64,000 bases of DNA from Mycobacterium asiaticum DSM 44297 (GCF_000613245.1 NZ_HG964936.1:553055-617054); one strand, 5' to 3'; counted from the stretch's first letter, positions 24,511 to 36,488 are shown. Made by a program: numbers and translations. The notes: generated by a model not told the origin, from the letters alone.

Positions 24511-26616
24511 GTGGCACAGAAGGACGTTCTGACAGACCTGAGCAAGGTCCGCAACATCGGCATCATGGCGCACATCGATGCCGGCAAGACGACGACCACC
24601 GAGCGCATCCTCTACTACACCGGCATCAGCTACAAGATCGGTGAGGTGCACGACGGTGCCGCCACCATGGACTGGATGGAGCAGGAGCAGGAGCGTGGTA
24701 TCACCATCACCTCCGCCGCTACCACGACGTTCTGGAAAGACCACCAGATCAACCTGATCGACACCCCCGGACACGTTGACTTCACCGTGGAAGTGGAGCG
24801 CTCGCTGCGTGTTCTGGACGGCGCGGTCGCGGTGTTCGACGGCAAGGAGGGTGTCGAGCCGCAGTCCGAGCAGGTCTGGCGGCAGGCCGACAAGTACGAC
24901 GTGCCCCGCATCTGCTTCGTCAACAAGATGGACAAGATCGGTGCGGACTTCTACTTCTCGGTGCGCACCATGGAGGAGCGCCTCGGCGCCAACGTGATCC
25001 CGATCCAGCTGCCGATCGGCTCGGAGAGCGAGTTCGAGGGCATTGTCGACCTGGTCGAGATGAACGCCAAGGTGTGGCGTGGCGAGACCAAGCTTGGCGA
25101 GACCTACGACACCGTCGAGATCCCCGCCGACCTGGCCGACAAGGCCGAGGAGTACCGCACCAAGCTGATCGAAGCGGTCGCCGAGACCGACGAGGAACTG
25201 CTGGAAAAGTACCTCGGCGGTGAAGAGCTCACGATCGCCGAGATCAAGGGTGCGATCCGCAAGCTGACGATCAGCTCCGAGGCGTACCCGGTGCTGTGCG
25301 GCAGCGCGTTCAAGAACAAGGGCGTGCAGCCCATGCTGGACGCCGTCGTCGACTACCTGCCCTCGCCGCTGGACGTGCCGCCGGCCACCGGCCACGTTCC
25401 GGGCAACGAAGAGGAAGAGGTCACCCGCAAGCCGTCGACCGAGGAGCCGTTCTCGGCGCTGGCATTCAAGGTGGCCGCACACCCGTTCTTCGGCAAGCTG
25501 ACCTATGTCCGGGTGTACTCGGGCAAGGTCGACTCCGGCTCACAGGTCATCAACGCGACCAAGGGCAAGAAGGAGCGTCTGGGCAAGCTGTTCCAGATGC
25601 ACTCCAACAAGGAGAACCCGGTGGACACGGCGTCGGCCGGTCACATCTACGCGGTGATCGGGCTCAAGGACACCACCACCGGCGACACCCTCTGCGACCC
25701 GAACAACCAGGTCGTGCTGGAGTCGATGACGTTCCCCGATCCCGTCATCGAGGTCGCTATCGAGCCCAAGACCAAGAGCGACCAGGAGAAGCTGAGCCTG
25801 TCGATCCAGAAGCTCGCCGAGGAGGACCCCACCTTCAAGGTGCACCTGGATCAGGAGACCGGCCAGACCGTGATCGGCGGCATGGGCGAGCTGCACCTGG
25901 ACATCCTGGTGGACCGCATGCGCCGCGAGTTCAAGGTCGAGGCCAACGTCGGCAAGCCGCAGGTTGCCTACAAGGAGACCATCAAGCGTCCGGTGCAGAA
26001 CGTGGAGTTCACGCACAAGAAGCAGACGGGTGGCTCGGGTCAGTTCGCGAAGGTCATCATCAACCTCGAGCCGTTCACCAGCGAAGACGGCGCCACCTAC
26101 GAGTTCGAGAGCAAGGTCACCGGTGGGCGGATCCCGCGGGAGTACATCCCGTCGGTGGATGCGGGTGCGCAGGACGCCATGCAGTACGGCGTGCTGGCCG
26201 GCTACCCCTTGGTGAACTTGAAGGTCACCCTGCTCGACGGCGCCTTCCACGAGGTCGACTCGTCGGAGATGGCGTTCAAGATCGCGGGTTCGCAGGTGCT
26301 GAAAAAGGCTGCCGCGCAAGCCCAGCCAGTGATCCTGGAACCGATCATGGCCGTCGAGGTCACCACACCCGAGGACTACATGGGTGACGTGATCGGCGAC
26401 CTGAACTCTCGCCGTGGCCAGATCCAGGCCATGGAGGAGCGGGCCGGCGCGCGCGTGGTCAAAGCGCACGTGCCACTGTCGGAGATGTTCGGTTATGTCG
26501 GCGACCTACGGTCCAAGACACAAGGCCGGGCAAACTACTCCATGGTGTTCGACTCGTACGCCGAAGTGCCGGCGAACGTGTCGAAGGAGATCATCGCGAA
26601 GGCGACGGGCGAGTAG
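24511..26616 (+). CDS. fusA: Elongation factor G
   Basis: 701 aa, GTG start. EF-G drives translocation using GTP. The G motifs are [19 protein letters not shown] (P-loop, about residues 19-37), DTPGHVDF (G3, about 84-91) and NKMD (G4, about 138-141), with the effector segment [12 protein letters not shown]. Domains II-V follow in normal order and length. It belongs to the str operon. The last codons (AKATGE-stop) are copied in a small reading frame 29 bp downstream. Confidence 0.98.
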   Translation: MAQKDVLTDLSKVRNIGIMAHIDAGKTTTTERILYYTGISYKIGEVHDGAATMDWMEQEQERGITITSAATTTFWKDHQINLIDTPGHVDFTVEVERSLRVLDGAVAVFDGKEGVEPQSEQVWRQADKYDVPRICFVNKMDKIGADFYFSVRTMEERLGANVIPIQLPIGSESEFEGIVDLVEMNAKVWRGETKLGETYDTVEIPADLADKAEEYRTKLIEAVAETDEELLEKYLGGEELTIAEIKGAIRKLTISSEAYPVLCGSAFKNKGVQPMLDAVVDYLPSPLDVPPATGHVPGNEEEEVTRKPSTEEPFSALAFKVAAHPFFGKLTYVRVYSGKVDSGSQVINATKGKKERLGKLFQMHSNKENPVDTASAGHIYAVIGLKDTTTGDTLCDPNNQVVLESMTFPDPVIEVAIEPKTKSDQEKLSLSIQKLAEEDPTFKVHLDQETGQTVIGGMGELHLDILVDRMRREFKVEANVGKPQVAYKETIKRPVQNVEFTHKKQTGGSGQFAKVIINLEPFTSEDGATYEFESKVTGGRIPREYIPSVDAGAQDAMQYGVLAGYPLVNLKVTLLDGAFHEVDSSEMAFKIAGSQVLKKAAAQAQPVILEPIMAVEVTTPEDYMGDVIGDLNSRRGQIQAMEERAGARVVKAHVPLSEMFGYVGDLRSKTQGRANYSMVFDSYAEVPANVSKEIIAKATGE

Positions 26617-26645
26617 GCGTGAGCCTACGAGTGAGGAGCCGAGCA

Positions 26646-26675
26646 ATGGACAACGCGAAGGCGACCGGCGAGTAG
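26646..26675 (+). other. Nine-codon reading frame repeating the fusA tail
   Basis: ATG GAC AAC leads into codons for AKATGE and a stop, giving a 9-aa peptide whose last six residues equal the C-terminus of EF-G. GCGAAGGCGACNGGCGAGTAG occurs at the fusA end and again here, 57 bp apart. A GTGAGGAGC sequence sits upstream like an SD. It looks like a MIRU-style duplication at a stop/start junction. Translation is not shown. Confidence 0.5.
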
Positions 26676-26698
26676 TCCGGCCCCTGCGAGTAGGCTGA

Positions 26699-26714
26699 CG
26701 CGGTTAGTACCGCG
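26699..26714 (+). promoter_or_regulatory. Hairpin between fusA and tuf
   Basis: CGCGGT and ACCGCG form a perfect 6-bp stem with the loop TAGT. An AT-rich stretch follows (AAAATTTCAGAAAAAATC), then TTTATAA near 26745, which could be a -10 element for an independent tuf transcript. The strength of the hairpin as a terminator is doubtful because no U-run follows it. Confidence 0.4.
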
Positions 26715-26777
26715 GCAAAATTTCAGAAAAAATCAACACTGCTTTTATAAGCACCAACAGTCCAGGAGGACACAGAA

Positions 26778-27968
26778 GTGGCGAAGGCGAAGTTCCAGCG
26801 GACCAAGCCCCACGTCAACATCGGGACCATCGGTCACGTTGACCACGGCAAGACCACCCTGACCGCGGCTATCACCAAGGTCCTGCACGACAAGTACCCG
26901 GACCTGAACGAGTCCAAGGCGTTCGACCAGATCGACAACGCGCCTGAGGAGCGTCAGCGCGGTATCACGATCAACATCGCGCACGTCGAGTACCAGACCG
27001 AGAAGCGTCACTACGCGCACGTCGACGCCCCCGGCCACGCCGACTACATCAAGAACATGATCACCGGTGCCGCCCAGATGGACGGCGCGATCCTGGTGGT
27101 CGCCGCCACGGACGGCCCGATGCCTCAGACGCGTGAGCACGTGCTGCTCGCCCGTCAGGTCGGCGTGCCCTACATCCTGGTCGCGCTGAACAAGTCGGAC
27201 GCGGTCGACGACGAGGAGCTGCTCGAGCTCGTCGAGCTGGAGGTCCGCGAGCTGCTGGCCGCCCAGGAGTTTGACGAGGAAGCCCCGGTCGTGCGGGTCT
27301 CGGCGCTCAAGGCGCTCGAGGGCGACGCGACCTGGGTCAAGTCGGTCGAGGACCTGATGGACGCGGTCGACGAGTCGATTCCGGACCCGGTCCGTGACAC
27401 CGACAAGCCGTTCCTGATGCCCGTCGAAGACGTTTTCACCATCACCGGCCGTGGCACCGTTGTCACCGGTCGTGTGGAGCGCGGCGTGGTCAATGTGAAC
27501 GAGGAAGTCGAGATCGTCGGCATCCGCCCGACCAGCACCAAGACCACGGTCACCGGTGTGGAGATGTTCCGCAAGCTGCTTGACCAGGGGCAGGCCGGTG
27601 ACAACGTCGGTCTGCTGCTGCGTGGTGTCAAGCGTGAGGACGTCGAGCGCGGTCAGGTTGTCATCAAGCCCGGCACCACCACGCCGCACACCGAGTTCGA
27701 GGGCCAGGTCTACATCCTGTCCAAGGACGAGGGCGGCCGGCACACGCCGTTCTTCAACAACTACCGTCCGCAGTTCTACTTCCGCACCACGGACGTGACC
27801 GGTGTGGTGACGCTGCCGGAGGGCACCGAAATGGTGATGCCCGGTGACAACACCAACATCTCGGTGAAGCTGATCCAGCCCGTCGCCATGGACGACGGTC
27901 TGCGGTTTGCGATCCGTGAGGGTGGCCGCACCGTCGGCGCCGGCCGGGTCACCAAGATCATCAAGTAA
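26778..27968 (+). CDS. tuf: Elongation factor Tu
   Basis: 396 aa, GTG start with the SD AGGAGG. EF-Tu delivers aminoacyl-tRNA to the ribosomal A site. The P-loop is GHVDHGKTT (residues about 19-27), the effector region [16 protein letters not shown]3 DAPGHADY, and G4 NKSD. Domains 2 and 3 are complete. It is the last str-operon gene and is followed by a strong terminator. Confidence 0.98.
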   Translation: MAKAKFQRTKPHVNIGTIGHVDHGKTTLTAAITKVLHDKYPDLNESKAFDQIDNAPEERQRGITINIAHVEYQTEKRHYAHVDAPGHADYIKNMITGAAQMDGAILVVAATDGPMPQTREHVLLARQVGVPYILVALNKSDAVDDEELLELVELEVRELLAAQEFDEEAPVVRVSALKALEGDATWVKSVEDLMDAVDESIPDPVRDTDKPFLMPVEDVFTITGRGTVVTGRVERGVVNVNEEVEIVGIRPTSTKTTVTGVEMFRKLLDQGQAGDNVGLLLRGVKREDVERGQVVIKPGTTTPHTEFEGQVYILSKDEGGRHTPFFNNYRPQFYFRTTDVTGVVTLPEGTEMVMPGDNTNISVKLIQPVAMDDGLRFAIREGGRTVGAGRVTKIIK

Positions 27969-28005
27969 CTTCTGACAGCGTTCGCCGGGCCACGCCCGGC
28001 CGCCC

Positions 28006-28053
28006 AGACGCGAAAGCCCCCGCACGCCCGGCGTGTCGGGGGCTTTTGCGTCT
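28006..28053 (+). terminator. Hairpin terminator after tuf (TRIT-like, copy 3)
   Basis: AGACGCGAAAGCCCCCGCACGC pairs with GCGTGTCGGGGGCTTTTGCGTCT, loop CCG or nearby. A smaller hairpin, GCCGGGC/GCCCGGC, precedes it at 27984-28000. The next gene runs in the same direction, so here the element separates co-oriented operons. Confidence 0.87.
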
Positions 28054-28243
28054 GCTCGTCCATGGGCGGGCGGCCGCCGTCTGGTCGGCGATACGCGCAG
28101 GACCCGACGTAGCGGCCGCCGTCCGCCTTGCTGCGGCTGGAAAGTTGTTCGGTTTGCCCGGCCACGTGCGATTGTTGTGACCGGTAGCCGCCGCGTGCGG
28201 GCTAATGTGAATCAACTTTCGTCCTACACGAGGAGAGAATCAC

Positions 28244-30051
<1,808 letters not shown>

Positions 30052-30065
30052 TTGTCTACCGTGCT

Positions 30066-31265
30066 ATGAACGACCACGTGACCACCACGGACGGTAGCAA
30101 CAACGGAATCGTGATCGTGGGCGGCGGCCTGGCCGCGGCCCGGACTGCCGAGCAGTTGCGCCGGGCCGAGTACGCCGGCCCCATCACCATCGTCAGCGAT
30201 GAAGTGCACCTCCCTTACGACCGGCCGCCGCTGTCCAAGGAAGTGCTGCGCGCCGAGGTCGACGACGTCGCCCTCAAACCGCGCGAATGGTACGACGAGA
30301 AAAACATCACCCTGCGGCTGGGGGCCGCGGCCACCGGCATCGACACCGCGGCGAAAACCGTGACACTTGCCGACGGAACCTCGTTGGGTTACGACGAGCT
30401 CGTCATCGCCACCGGCCTGGTGCCGCGGCGCATCCCGAGTTTCCCGGATCTGGACGGCATCCGGGTGCTGCGGTCGTTCGACGAGTGCATGGCGCTGCGC
30501 ACCCATGCGAGCTCGGCGAAGAAGGCCGTGGTCGTCGGCGCCGGTTTCATCGGCTGCGAGGTGGCGGCGAGCCTACGCGGTCTGGGTGTGGAGGTGACCC
30601 TGGTCGAACCGCAGCCCACACCGCTGGCATCGGTACTGGGCGAACAGATCGGCGAACTGGTGACACGGCTGCACCGCGACGAGGGTGTCGACGTGCGTAC
30701 CGGGCTCGGAGTCGCCGAGGTGCGCGGTACCGGACACGTCGACTCAGTGGTGCTCAGCGACGGCACCGAGATCAGTGCGGACCTCGTCGTCGTGGGTATC
30801 GGTTCACATCCGGCGACCGACTGGCTGACCGGCAGCGGCATCGAGGTCGCCAACGGCGTCGTCTGTGACGAGGCGGGGCGGACGAGCGCACCGAATGTTT
30901 GGGCGCTCGGCGACGTGGCCTCCTGGCGGGATGCAACGGGACATCAAGCGCGCGTTGAACATTGGAGTAACGTGGCCGATCAGGCTCGGGTCGTGGTGCC
31001 AGCGATGCTGGGTCGCGAAGTACCGACCAGTGTCGTCGTTCCCTATTTCTGGAGCGACCAGTACGACATCAAGATCCAGTGCCTCGGCGAGCCGGAAGCG
31101 ACGGACACCGTGCACCTGATCGAGGACGACGGGCGCAAATTCCTGGCCTACTACGAGCGCGACGGTGTGCTGGTCGGCGTGGTCGGTGGCGGACTGCCCG
31201 GCAAGGTGATGAAGGTGCGCGGCAAGATCGCCGCCGCCACCCCAATCACGGAGATGCTGGCTTAA
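30066..31265 (+). CDS. FAD-dependent NAD(P)H:ferredoxin/rubredoxin reductase family protein
   Basis: 399 aa. The FAD-binding GxGxxG-type motif is IVGGGLAAARTAEQLR (about 15-30). The NAD(P)H-binding motif is VVGAGFIGCEVAASLRGLGVEVTLVE (about 154-179). The second FAD motif is NVWALGDVASW (about 277-287), and the C-terminal domain is that of the ferredoxin reductase (BphA4/AlkT) family. Such enzymes pass electrons from NAD(P)H to ferredoxins, often for P450s. The counterpart is Rv0688. It is in the SDR operon. A half copy of the TRIT arm (GAGCAGACGC at 31273) lies just after the gene. Confidence 0.92.
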   Translation: MNDHVTTTDGSNNGIVIVGGGLAAARTAEQLRRAEYAGPITIVSDEVHLPYDRPPLSKEVLRAEVDDVALKPREWYDEKNITLRLGAAATGIDTAAKTVTLADGTSLGYDELVIATGLVPRRIPSFPDLDGIRVLRSFDECMALRTHASSAKKAVVVGAGFIGCEVAASLRGLGVEVTLVEPQPTPLASVLGEQIGELVTRLHRDEGVDVRTGLGVAEVRGTGHVDSVVLSDGTEISADLVVVGIGSHPATDWLTGSGIEVANGVVCDEAGRTSAPNVWALGDVASWRDATGHQARVEHWSNVADQARVVVPAMLGREVPTSVVVPYFWSDQYDIKIQCLGEPEATDTVHLIEDDGRKFLAYYERDGVLVGVVGGGLPGKVMKVRGKIAAATPITEMLA

Positions 31266-31297
31266 CCGGGTGAGCAGACGCGCAATCCACGCAACCG

Positions 31298-32560
31298 TCA
31301 GAACTGGCCCAAGTAGAACCGGGCACCCTGATCGTCGGTGCATTCGGCGGTCAGTCCGTACGGCTGCCGTGACGGTTCGGCCAGCACGATGCCACCGGCC
31401 TCCCGGACCCGAGAGACGGCCGCGTCGATATCGGCAACAGTCCACATCGGGACCGTCGTGGCGTGCGAGCTGCCACCGGCGGCACCCGACATCGGATGCG
31501 CCTCCCGCACCTGCCAGCCGTCCTCGACCCGGCCGGGCTCGAACGTCCACCGCAGCACTCGGCCGTAGAAGTCACGGAACGCGCCGGAATCTGGCACCTC
31601 GTATGTCACATATGCAAGCTCGCCTGGGCCAGAGCCGTTGAGCTCCGGTCGTTTTGAGGCCGCTGCCGCGTCGAAGACCGCGAACGCCATGCCGTGGACA
31701 TCGGTCGCGTCCACCGTGGTCCCATGTGGGGTTTGCTGCGCCTCGTCCGCGGCCCCACCGGCCTCGGCGATCGCCGCTCGGGCCGCCTCGATGTCCTCGA
31801 CGGCGTAGCAGCAGAACAGGGTCGGGTGATCCTCGGTGGCGTGAATGCCAGTGGGTAGGTCGGTGTTCGTGACGCGGCGGGAGGCCGCGTCATAGGTCCA
31901 GCCCAGGACGTGCTGGTAGAACGCCGCGGCACGCTCGGGATCGGGAGTCGCGAGCGAGATGAAGCCGATGTCACCATGACGGATGCCCTCGACCGGCGCA
32001 CCCAACGGGCCGCTGAGCATCCAGCGATGGCCGAACGGATCGATGATGGTCGCGTTGCGGGAGCCATGGGCCTCGTAGATGTCACGCGTGACGGTCGCGC
32101 CCTGCGACCGCGCGCGCCCCAGTGCCGCATCGGTGTTGGTGACGTGCAGCATCAGGCTGACCGAAACGGCCTCGGGCGAAGGAGCTTTCAAGCCGAGCTC
32201 GGGGAACTCGTCGGCCAGATACAGGACGCCGCCGGCAATTTCGAGCTCCGCGTGCCCTATTCGCCCGTCCTCCATTACGATCGGTTCGCCGACCACCGCC
32301 GCGCCGAAAGCGTCGGTATACCAGGCGATTGCGGCTCGCGCATCGGCGACGCACAGATACGGCTGGGCGGCCGGTCGCGGGATCTCCCTGGTGTCGGGTT
32401 CGGCTACCGTTTGGCTGGTCATATCGATCCTTCCGAGGGTCTGGGGAGGTAGCGACAGCATCGCCTCCAGGCGGCGCCGCAGTCGCGCGGCGAACGCCGG
32501 ATCGGGATGTACCGGAAGGTCGTCGGCGTGCAGCACGCTGAGCGGATCGCGCTCACTCAT
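31298..32560 (-). CDS. Protein with three VOC (glyoxalase/dioxygenase) modules, coupled to a sigma factor
   Basis: 420 aa from ATG 32560, which overlaps the end of the sigma factor gene by 8 bp. After a 60-residue N-terminal segment (HPDPAFAARLRRRLEAML) it has three VOC-like modules: about 62-178 (AQPYLCVADARAAIAWYTDAFGA to GHRWMLSGP), about 188-295 (GDIGFISLATPDPERAAAFYQHVLGW) and about 310-420 (GELAYVTYEVPDSGAFRDFYGRVLRW to ARFYLGQF). VOC modules bind metals and small ligands in glyoxalases, dioxygenases and antibiotic-binding proteins. Overlap with the ECF gene suggests it may sense a ligand or be the regulated enzyme. It converges on the FAD reductase gene. Confidence 0.82.
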   Translation of the reverse strand: MSERDPLSVLHADDLPVHPDPAFAARLRRRLEAMLSLPPQTLGRIDMTSQTVAEPDTREIPRPAAQPYLCVADARAAIAWYTDAFGAAVVGEPIVMEDGRIGHAELEIAGGVLYLADEFPELGLKAPSPEAVSVSLMLHVTNTDAALGRARSQGATVTRDIYEAHGSRNATIIDPFGHRWMLSGPLGAPVEGIRHGDIGFISLATPDPERAAAFYQHVLGWTYDAASRRVTNTDLPTGIHATEDHPTLFCCYAVEDIEAARAAIAEAGGAADEAQQTPHGTTVDATDVHGMAFAVFDAAAASKRPELNGSGPGELAYVTYEVPDSGAFRDFYGRVLRWTFEPGRVEDGWQVREAHPMSGAAGGSSHATTVPMWTVADIDAAVSRVREAGGIVLAEPSRQPYGLTAECTDDQGARFYLGQF

Positions 32561-33104
32561 GGCTGCCTCCTTCCGGATACTCTTTTCTGAACGCCTTTTT
32601 CGCACGGATCAGCAGGGCCTCGGTGGCGTGCACGGTGCGCCCGAGCAACTCCGCGCATTCGCCCACACTGCAGTCGTCCATGTACCGCAGCACCAGCACC
32701 GCCCGGTGCGGTTCGCTCAGCTTTGCCAACACGTTCTCGGCCATCAGCCGATCCAGCTCGGTATCCCAGTCGTCGGCTCCGCCGAGCGGCTCGGGCGGTT
32801 CTGCCACCGGCACCGGATCCTGGCGGCCCCGGTAGTGGTCGGCCAGTTTGTGCCGCGCCACCCCGAGCAGCCACGGCACCCCGATCGGCGGCGGATCGTC
32901 CCTTTGCGCACCGGCGGTTTGGAACGCCGCAAGGAACGTCTCCGACGTCAGATCCTCGGCGGTCCCGCGATCCGCGCACCGGCGAGCGAAATAGCCGTAC
33001 ACCGTCGGCAGCGCCTCGTCATACAGCGCCAACAGCGTGCGCTGCATGTCGCGATGGCGGTCCGGTTGGGCGCTCACACTTCTATCGTCGTTGCGGCGGA
33101 TCAT
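32553..33104 (-). CDS. ECF-type RNA polymerase sigma factor
   Basis: 183 aa. Region 2 is about residues 28-90 (YDEALPTVYGYFARRCADRGTAEDLTSETFLAAFQTA, then PWLLGVARHKLADHYR). Region 4 is about residues 118-175 (LDRLMAENVLAKLSEPHRAVLVLRYMDDCSVGECAELLGRTVHATEALLIRAKKAFR). No anti-sigma factor gene is adjacent; the partner is the overlapping triple-VOC gene. I see no counterpart at this place in M. tuberculosis. A GGCAAC-N15-CGTTGG pattern just before the ATG may be an autoregulatory ECF promoter. Confidence 0.9.
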   Translation of the reverse strand: MIRRNDDRSVSAQPDRHRDMQRTLLALYDEALPTVYGYFARRCADRGTAEDLTSETFLAAFQTAGAQRDDPPPIGVPWLLGVARHKLADHYRGRQDPVPVAEPPEPLGGADDWDTELDRLMAENVLAKLSEPHRAVLVLRYMDDCSVGECAELLGRTVHATEALLIRAKKAFRKEYPEGGSHE

Positions 33105-33144
33105 TTTCCAACGGGCTGCGCCGAAAAAGTTGCCAACCGTGACG

Positions 33145-34191
33145 TCAGTGCCAGTTCACCGGCGGCCCGTGGGCATGGCATTCGCCCAGCACCTGCAGCT
33201 CGCCGCCCGGCCAGCAGGCGACGCGCACCAGGAATCTCAACGGGCTCCCGGGCCCGTCTTGAGCCGGCTCCATAGTCAGGTGCGCGAAGGGAGAGTCGGC
33301 GCCTGCCCGCGCGCCCAACTCGTCGATCCGGGAAGCAACGACGGTGCGCTCGTTGCGGGACAGGTACTGCCAGGTGATCGAATGCCACAGCACCGTCAGA
33401 GCACCCTCGGACAGGGTCAGTCCCGCGACGGCCTCGGCCGCGGTCCGGCGCTCCAGCTGGGCCGGTACGTCGCGGGCGATCGCGATGGCGCCGCGCAGTC
33501 GATGCAGCCGGGCATGTTGGTCCGGCCAGACAAAGCTCAACAGGCTCAGTTCCCCGTCGGCCCCGGTGATATCGATCGGCGCGATGTCGTAGCCACACCG
33601 CTCGACGATGTGCACCGCGCCGCCCAGTGGCAGGTGCCCATGCCAGGCGTCGTCGATGAGGACCGGAGAGTCGGCCGGTCCCCACTCGCCGCCCGCATAT
33701 CCGAAGCGGTAGTGGTCCGCCCGCAGATTCAATCCCGCGCTCGAGCCGATCTCGAAAAGCCGCACCGGCAAGTTAATTTCAGCATTGAGTCGCAACAGGC
33801 CGCCGATCAGCGCGGCCGACCGGCCCACCTCGTTGGTCTGCGGGGGCAGTTCCAGCGCCGCGCGCAGCACCTCGGCGTGGCGGCCCGCAACCAGAAGAAT
33901 TTCTGGCCAGCCCGAGGCGTCCCAGCTGCCGCCCACGCTGGGGTACCACCGGTGCAGTTGCGGTGCTCGGCCGTCGAGCACCATCCGGTGCAGCCCGCCG
34001 ACCAGGCGCAGCGGCACCGCTTGGCCCGCGGGGGCGTCTCGGTGGCCGGCCAGGATGTGCGCGAAGACGCCGCCGGATTGCACGTCCTCGGCGATCAGTT
34101 CGAACAGCTCGCCGTACATTGGCGACCCCGACCCCGCGCAGAACCGTCCCTGTGCGCGAAGGGTATGCAGCAAATGGTCGATATCGCTCAA
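33145..34191 (-). CDS. DUF2332 family protein
   Basis: 348 aa from TTG 34191, chosen because it overlaps the mftR stop as TTGA and gives the expected family N-terminus ([21 protein letters not shown]). Family traits seen are [13 protein letters not shown], the [17 protein letters not shown] segment (about 160-176, resembling a methyltransferase glycine motif) and HSITWQYL near 290. Biochemical function is not known for DUF2332. It matches Rv0690c, and the coupling to mftR is conserved in mycobacteria, so a link to mycofactocin biology is possible but unproven. Confidence 0.85.
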   Translation of the reverse strand: MSDIDHLLHTLRAQGRFCAGSGSPMYGELFELIAEDVQSGGVFAHILAGHRDAPAGQAVPLRLVGGLHRMVLDGRAPQLHRWYPSVGGSWDASGWPEILLVAGRHAEVLRAALELPPQTNEVGRSAALIGGLLRLNAEINLPVRLFEIGSSAGLNLRADHYRFGYAGGEWGPADSPVLIDDAWHGHLPLGGAVHIVERCGYDIAPIDITGADGELSLLSFVWPDQHARLHRLRGAIAIARDVPAQLERRTAAEAVAGLTLSEGALTVLWHSITWQYLSRNERTVVASRIDELGARAGADSPFAHLTMEPAQDGPGSPLRFLVRVACWPGGELQVLGECHAHGPPVNWH

Positions 34192-34790
34192 TGCGGCTCG
34201 CCAAGGTGGTCCAGCCCGGAACCGGCGACGTCGAATGCATTGCCGATTGCTTCGGTCAGCGCGACCGACTCGTCGCCGAGCCAGTGCTCGTACGCGCTCA
34301 ACGCCACCCCGAGCATCGTCCACGCGACCGTCTGCGGCAGCAGGTCGGTGACCTTCACGCCCGATCGACGAGCCACGAATCCGGCGATCACCTCCCGCCA
34401 ACCGGCGTACATTGTCATCGAATAAGCTTGCAGCTCAGCAGTTTCGAGGATCACCCGCATCCGTTTCCGGTGCCGCAGCGATTCACACTCGTCAAAGGTG
34501 TTGAATGCCAGCAGCGCTCCGCGCAGCGCTTCCCGCAGCGGCACCTGCGGGTCGACGTGGTCGAGCAGGTCGCGCAGCTGGGCGAGGTGAGTGTCGAAAT
34601 CGCCCCAGGGAATGGCGTTCTTGGAGGCGTAGTACCGGAACAGCGTCCGCCGGGCGATGCCGGCCGCCTGGGCGACGTCGTCGACGCTGACGTCGGCAAA
34701 ACCCCGGGCGGCGAATAGGTCGATGGCGACGTCGGTGATGTGGTGCGGCGTCGTCGAGCGGCGCCGACCCACTCGCGACTCGTGCAGCAT
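34188..34790 (-). CDS. mftR: Mycofactocin system TetR regulator MftR
   Basis: 200 aa from ATG 34790 (SD AAGGGGCGG); an in-frame GTG at 34817 would add 9 residues. HTH residues about 10-60: [53 protein letters not shown]. MftR is the conserved TetR regulator divergent from mftA and is reported to respond to acyl-CoA. It matches Rv0691c. The 111-bp gap to mftA should carry both promoters and the operator; I see no strong palindrome in it. Confidence 0.93.
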   Translation of the reverse strand: MLHESRVGRRRSTTPHHITDVAIDLFAARGFADVSVDDVAQAAGIARRTLFRYYASKNAIPWGDFDTHLAQLRDLLDHVDPQVPLREALRGALLAFNTFDECESLRHRKRMRVILETAELQAYSMTMYAGWREVIAGFVARRSGVKVTDLLPQTVAWTMLGVALSAYEHWLGDESVALTEAIGNAFDVAGSGLDHLGEPH

Positions 34791-34901
34791 CAGAACCCGC
34801 CCCTTCCATTTCGGCACTCGATGCCATATTCTGACCCAGACTACGAGATGTGACCAGCACCACCCATCATTGTCGAGCCCGTTTCACGAAAGGCAATCCG
34901 C

Positions 34902-34991
34902 ATGGACAACGAAAACCAGACCGAGACCGAGCTCGTCACCGAGACGCTGGTGGAAGAGGTTTCCATCGACGGCATGTGCGGGGTCTACTGA
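34902..34991 (+). CDS. mftA: Mycofactocin precursor peptide MftA
   Basis: 29 aa: an acidic leader ([21 protein letters not shown]) and the core [12 protein letters not shown]. MftC removes the carboxyl of the last Tyr and links it to the preceding Val, and MftE releases the VY-derived part, which becomes mycofactocin. The invariant C-terminal GVY is present. An SD-like GAAAGG lies 9 nt before the ATG. The gene is short but certain from its sequence and neighbours. Confidence 0.97.
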   Translation: MDNENQTETELVTETLVEEVSIDGMCGVY

Positions 34992-34993
34992 GC

Positions 34994-35302
34994 TTGACCA
35001 CGCCTGCGACCGTGCCGGTTGAACCTGCCGTGTTCGATCCGGACCGCGGCTGGCGACTGCATCCACAAGTGGCGGTTCGCCCGGAACCGTTCGGGGCGCT
35101 GCTGTATCACTTCGGCACTCGCAAGCTGTCGTTTCTGAAGAACCGCGCCATCCTGGCCGTGGTGCAGTCGCTGGATGACCACCCCGATGTCCGCTCGGCG
35201 TGCCGCGCCGCGGGTATCGCCGATCCCGACCAGGGGCCGTACCTGCACGCGCTGGGCGTGCTGGCCGGCTCGAGCATGTTGGTACCTCAGGAGGGTGCAT
35301 GA
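34994..35302 (+). CDS. mftB: Mycofactocin RRE chaperone MftB
   Basis: 102 aa from TTG 34994, 2 bp after the mftA stop; GTG 35012 is an alternative. MftB is a small RiPP-recognition-element protein that binds MftA and presents it to MftC. The conserved segment HPQVAVRPEPFGALLYHFGTRKLSFLKN (about residues 26-53) is present. The stop overlaps the mftC start as ATGA, so production of the two partners is coupled. Confidence 0.94.
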   Translation: MTTPATVPVEPAVFDPDRGWRLHPQVAVRPEPFGALLYHFGTRKLSFLKNRAILAVVQSLDDHPDVRSACRAAGIADPDQGPYLHALGVLAGSSMLVPQEGA

Positions 35303-36486
35303 GCGCAGCAGTACCGTCGCTGATCGAGCAGTTCGAGCACGGGCTCGACGCGCCGATCTGTCTGACCTGGGAGCTGACGTACGCCTGCAACCTGGCCTGC
35401 GTGCACTGCTTGTCGTCGTCGGGCAAACGGGATCCGGGCGAGTTGTCCACCCGTCAGTGCAAGGACATCATCGACGAGCTGGAACGCATGCAGGTGTTCT
35501 ATGTGAACATCGGCGGCGGCGAACCGACTGTGCGCCCGGACTTTTGGGAGCTGGTGGATTACGCCACCGCACACCACGTCGGGGTCAAGTTCTCGACCAA
35601 CGGTGTCCGCATCACCCCGGAGGTCGCCGTGCGGCTGGCCGCCAGCGACTACGTCGACGTGCAGATCTCACTGGACGGTGCCACGGCGGAAGTCAATGAC
35701 GCCGTGCGTGGTGTCGGGTCTTTCGACATGGCGCTGCGCGCGCTGGAGAACCTGGCCGAGGCGGGCTTCACCGACGCCAAGATCTCGGTCGTGGTCACGC
35801 GCCACAACGTCGGTCAACTCGACGACTTCGCCGCATTGGCCAACCGCTACGGCGCCACGCTGCGCATCACTCGGCTGCGTCCGTCCGGGCGCGGGGCGGA
35901 CACCTGGGAGGAGTTGCACCCCACCGCCGCCCAACAGGTCGAGCTCTACAACTGGCTGGTCGCCAAGGGCGAGCGGGTGCTCACGGGCGACTCCTTCTTT
36001 CACCTGGCGCCGCTGGGCTCCTCCGGCGCGCTGGCCGGGCTGAACATGTGCGGCGCCGGCCGGGTGGTTTGCCTGATCGACCCGGTCGGTGACGTCTACG
36101 CCTGCCCGTTCGCCATCCACGACCGGTTTCTGGCCGGAAATGTGTTGTCCGACGGCGGATTCGACAATGTCTGGAAGAATGCCCCGCTCTTCCGCGAATT
36201 GCGTGAGCCGCAGTCCGCTGGGGCCTGTGGTAGCTGCGGCCACTACGACAGCTGTCGTGGCGGCTGCATGGCGGCGAAATTCTTCACCGGGCTGCCGATG
36301 GACGGTCCGGACCCGGAGTGCGTTCAGGGTCACGGTGCGCCCGCCTTGGCGGACGAGCGTGACACACCCCGGCCCCGCGTCGACCACTCGCGCGGCAAGC
36401 GGATCAGCACGCCGGTGCCGCTGACCCTGTCAATGAGGCCGCCGGCGCACCCACCGGCCAGGCTGTGCAACGAGAGCCCCGTATAG
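35299..36486 (+). CDS. mftC: Mycofactocin radical SAM maturase MftC
   Basis: 395 aa from ATG 35299. The radical SAM cluster motif is CNLACVHC (Cys30, Cys34, Cys37), and the GGGEP SAM-binding motif follows near residue 73. The C-terminal SPASM region has the cysteines for auxiliary clusters (CGAGRVVCLIDPVGDVYACPF, then CGSCGHYDSCRGGC). MftC performs oxidative decarboxylation of the MftA tyrosine and then C-C bond formation with Val. A tail of about 45 residues after CVQGHG is Pro/Arg-rich and of no known function. Confidence 0.97.
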   Translation: MSAAVPSLIEQFEHGLDAPICLTWELTYACNLACVHCLSSSGKRDPGELSTRQCKDIIDELERMQVFYVNIGGGEPTVRPDFWELVDYATAHHVGVKFSTNGVRITPEVAVRLAASDYVDVQISLDGATAEVNDAVRGVGSFDMALRALENLAEAGFTDAKISVVVTRHNVGQLDDFAALANRYGATLRITRLRPSGRGADTWEELHPTAAQQVELYNWLVAKGERVLTGDSFFHLAPLGSSGALAGLNMCGAGRVVCLIDPVGDVYACPFAIHDRFLAGNVLSDGGFDNVWKNAPLFRELREPQSAGACGSCGHYDSCRGGCMAAKFFTGLPMDGPDPECVQGHGAPALADERDTPRPRVDHSRGKRISTPVPLTLSMRPPAHPPARLCNESPV

Positions 36487-36488
36487 CC

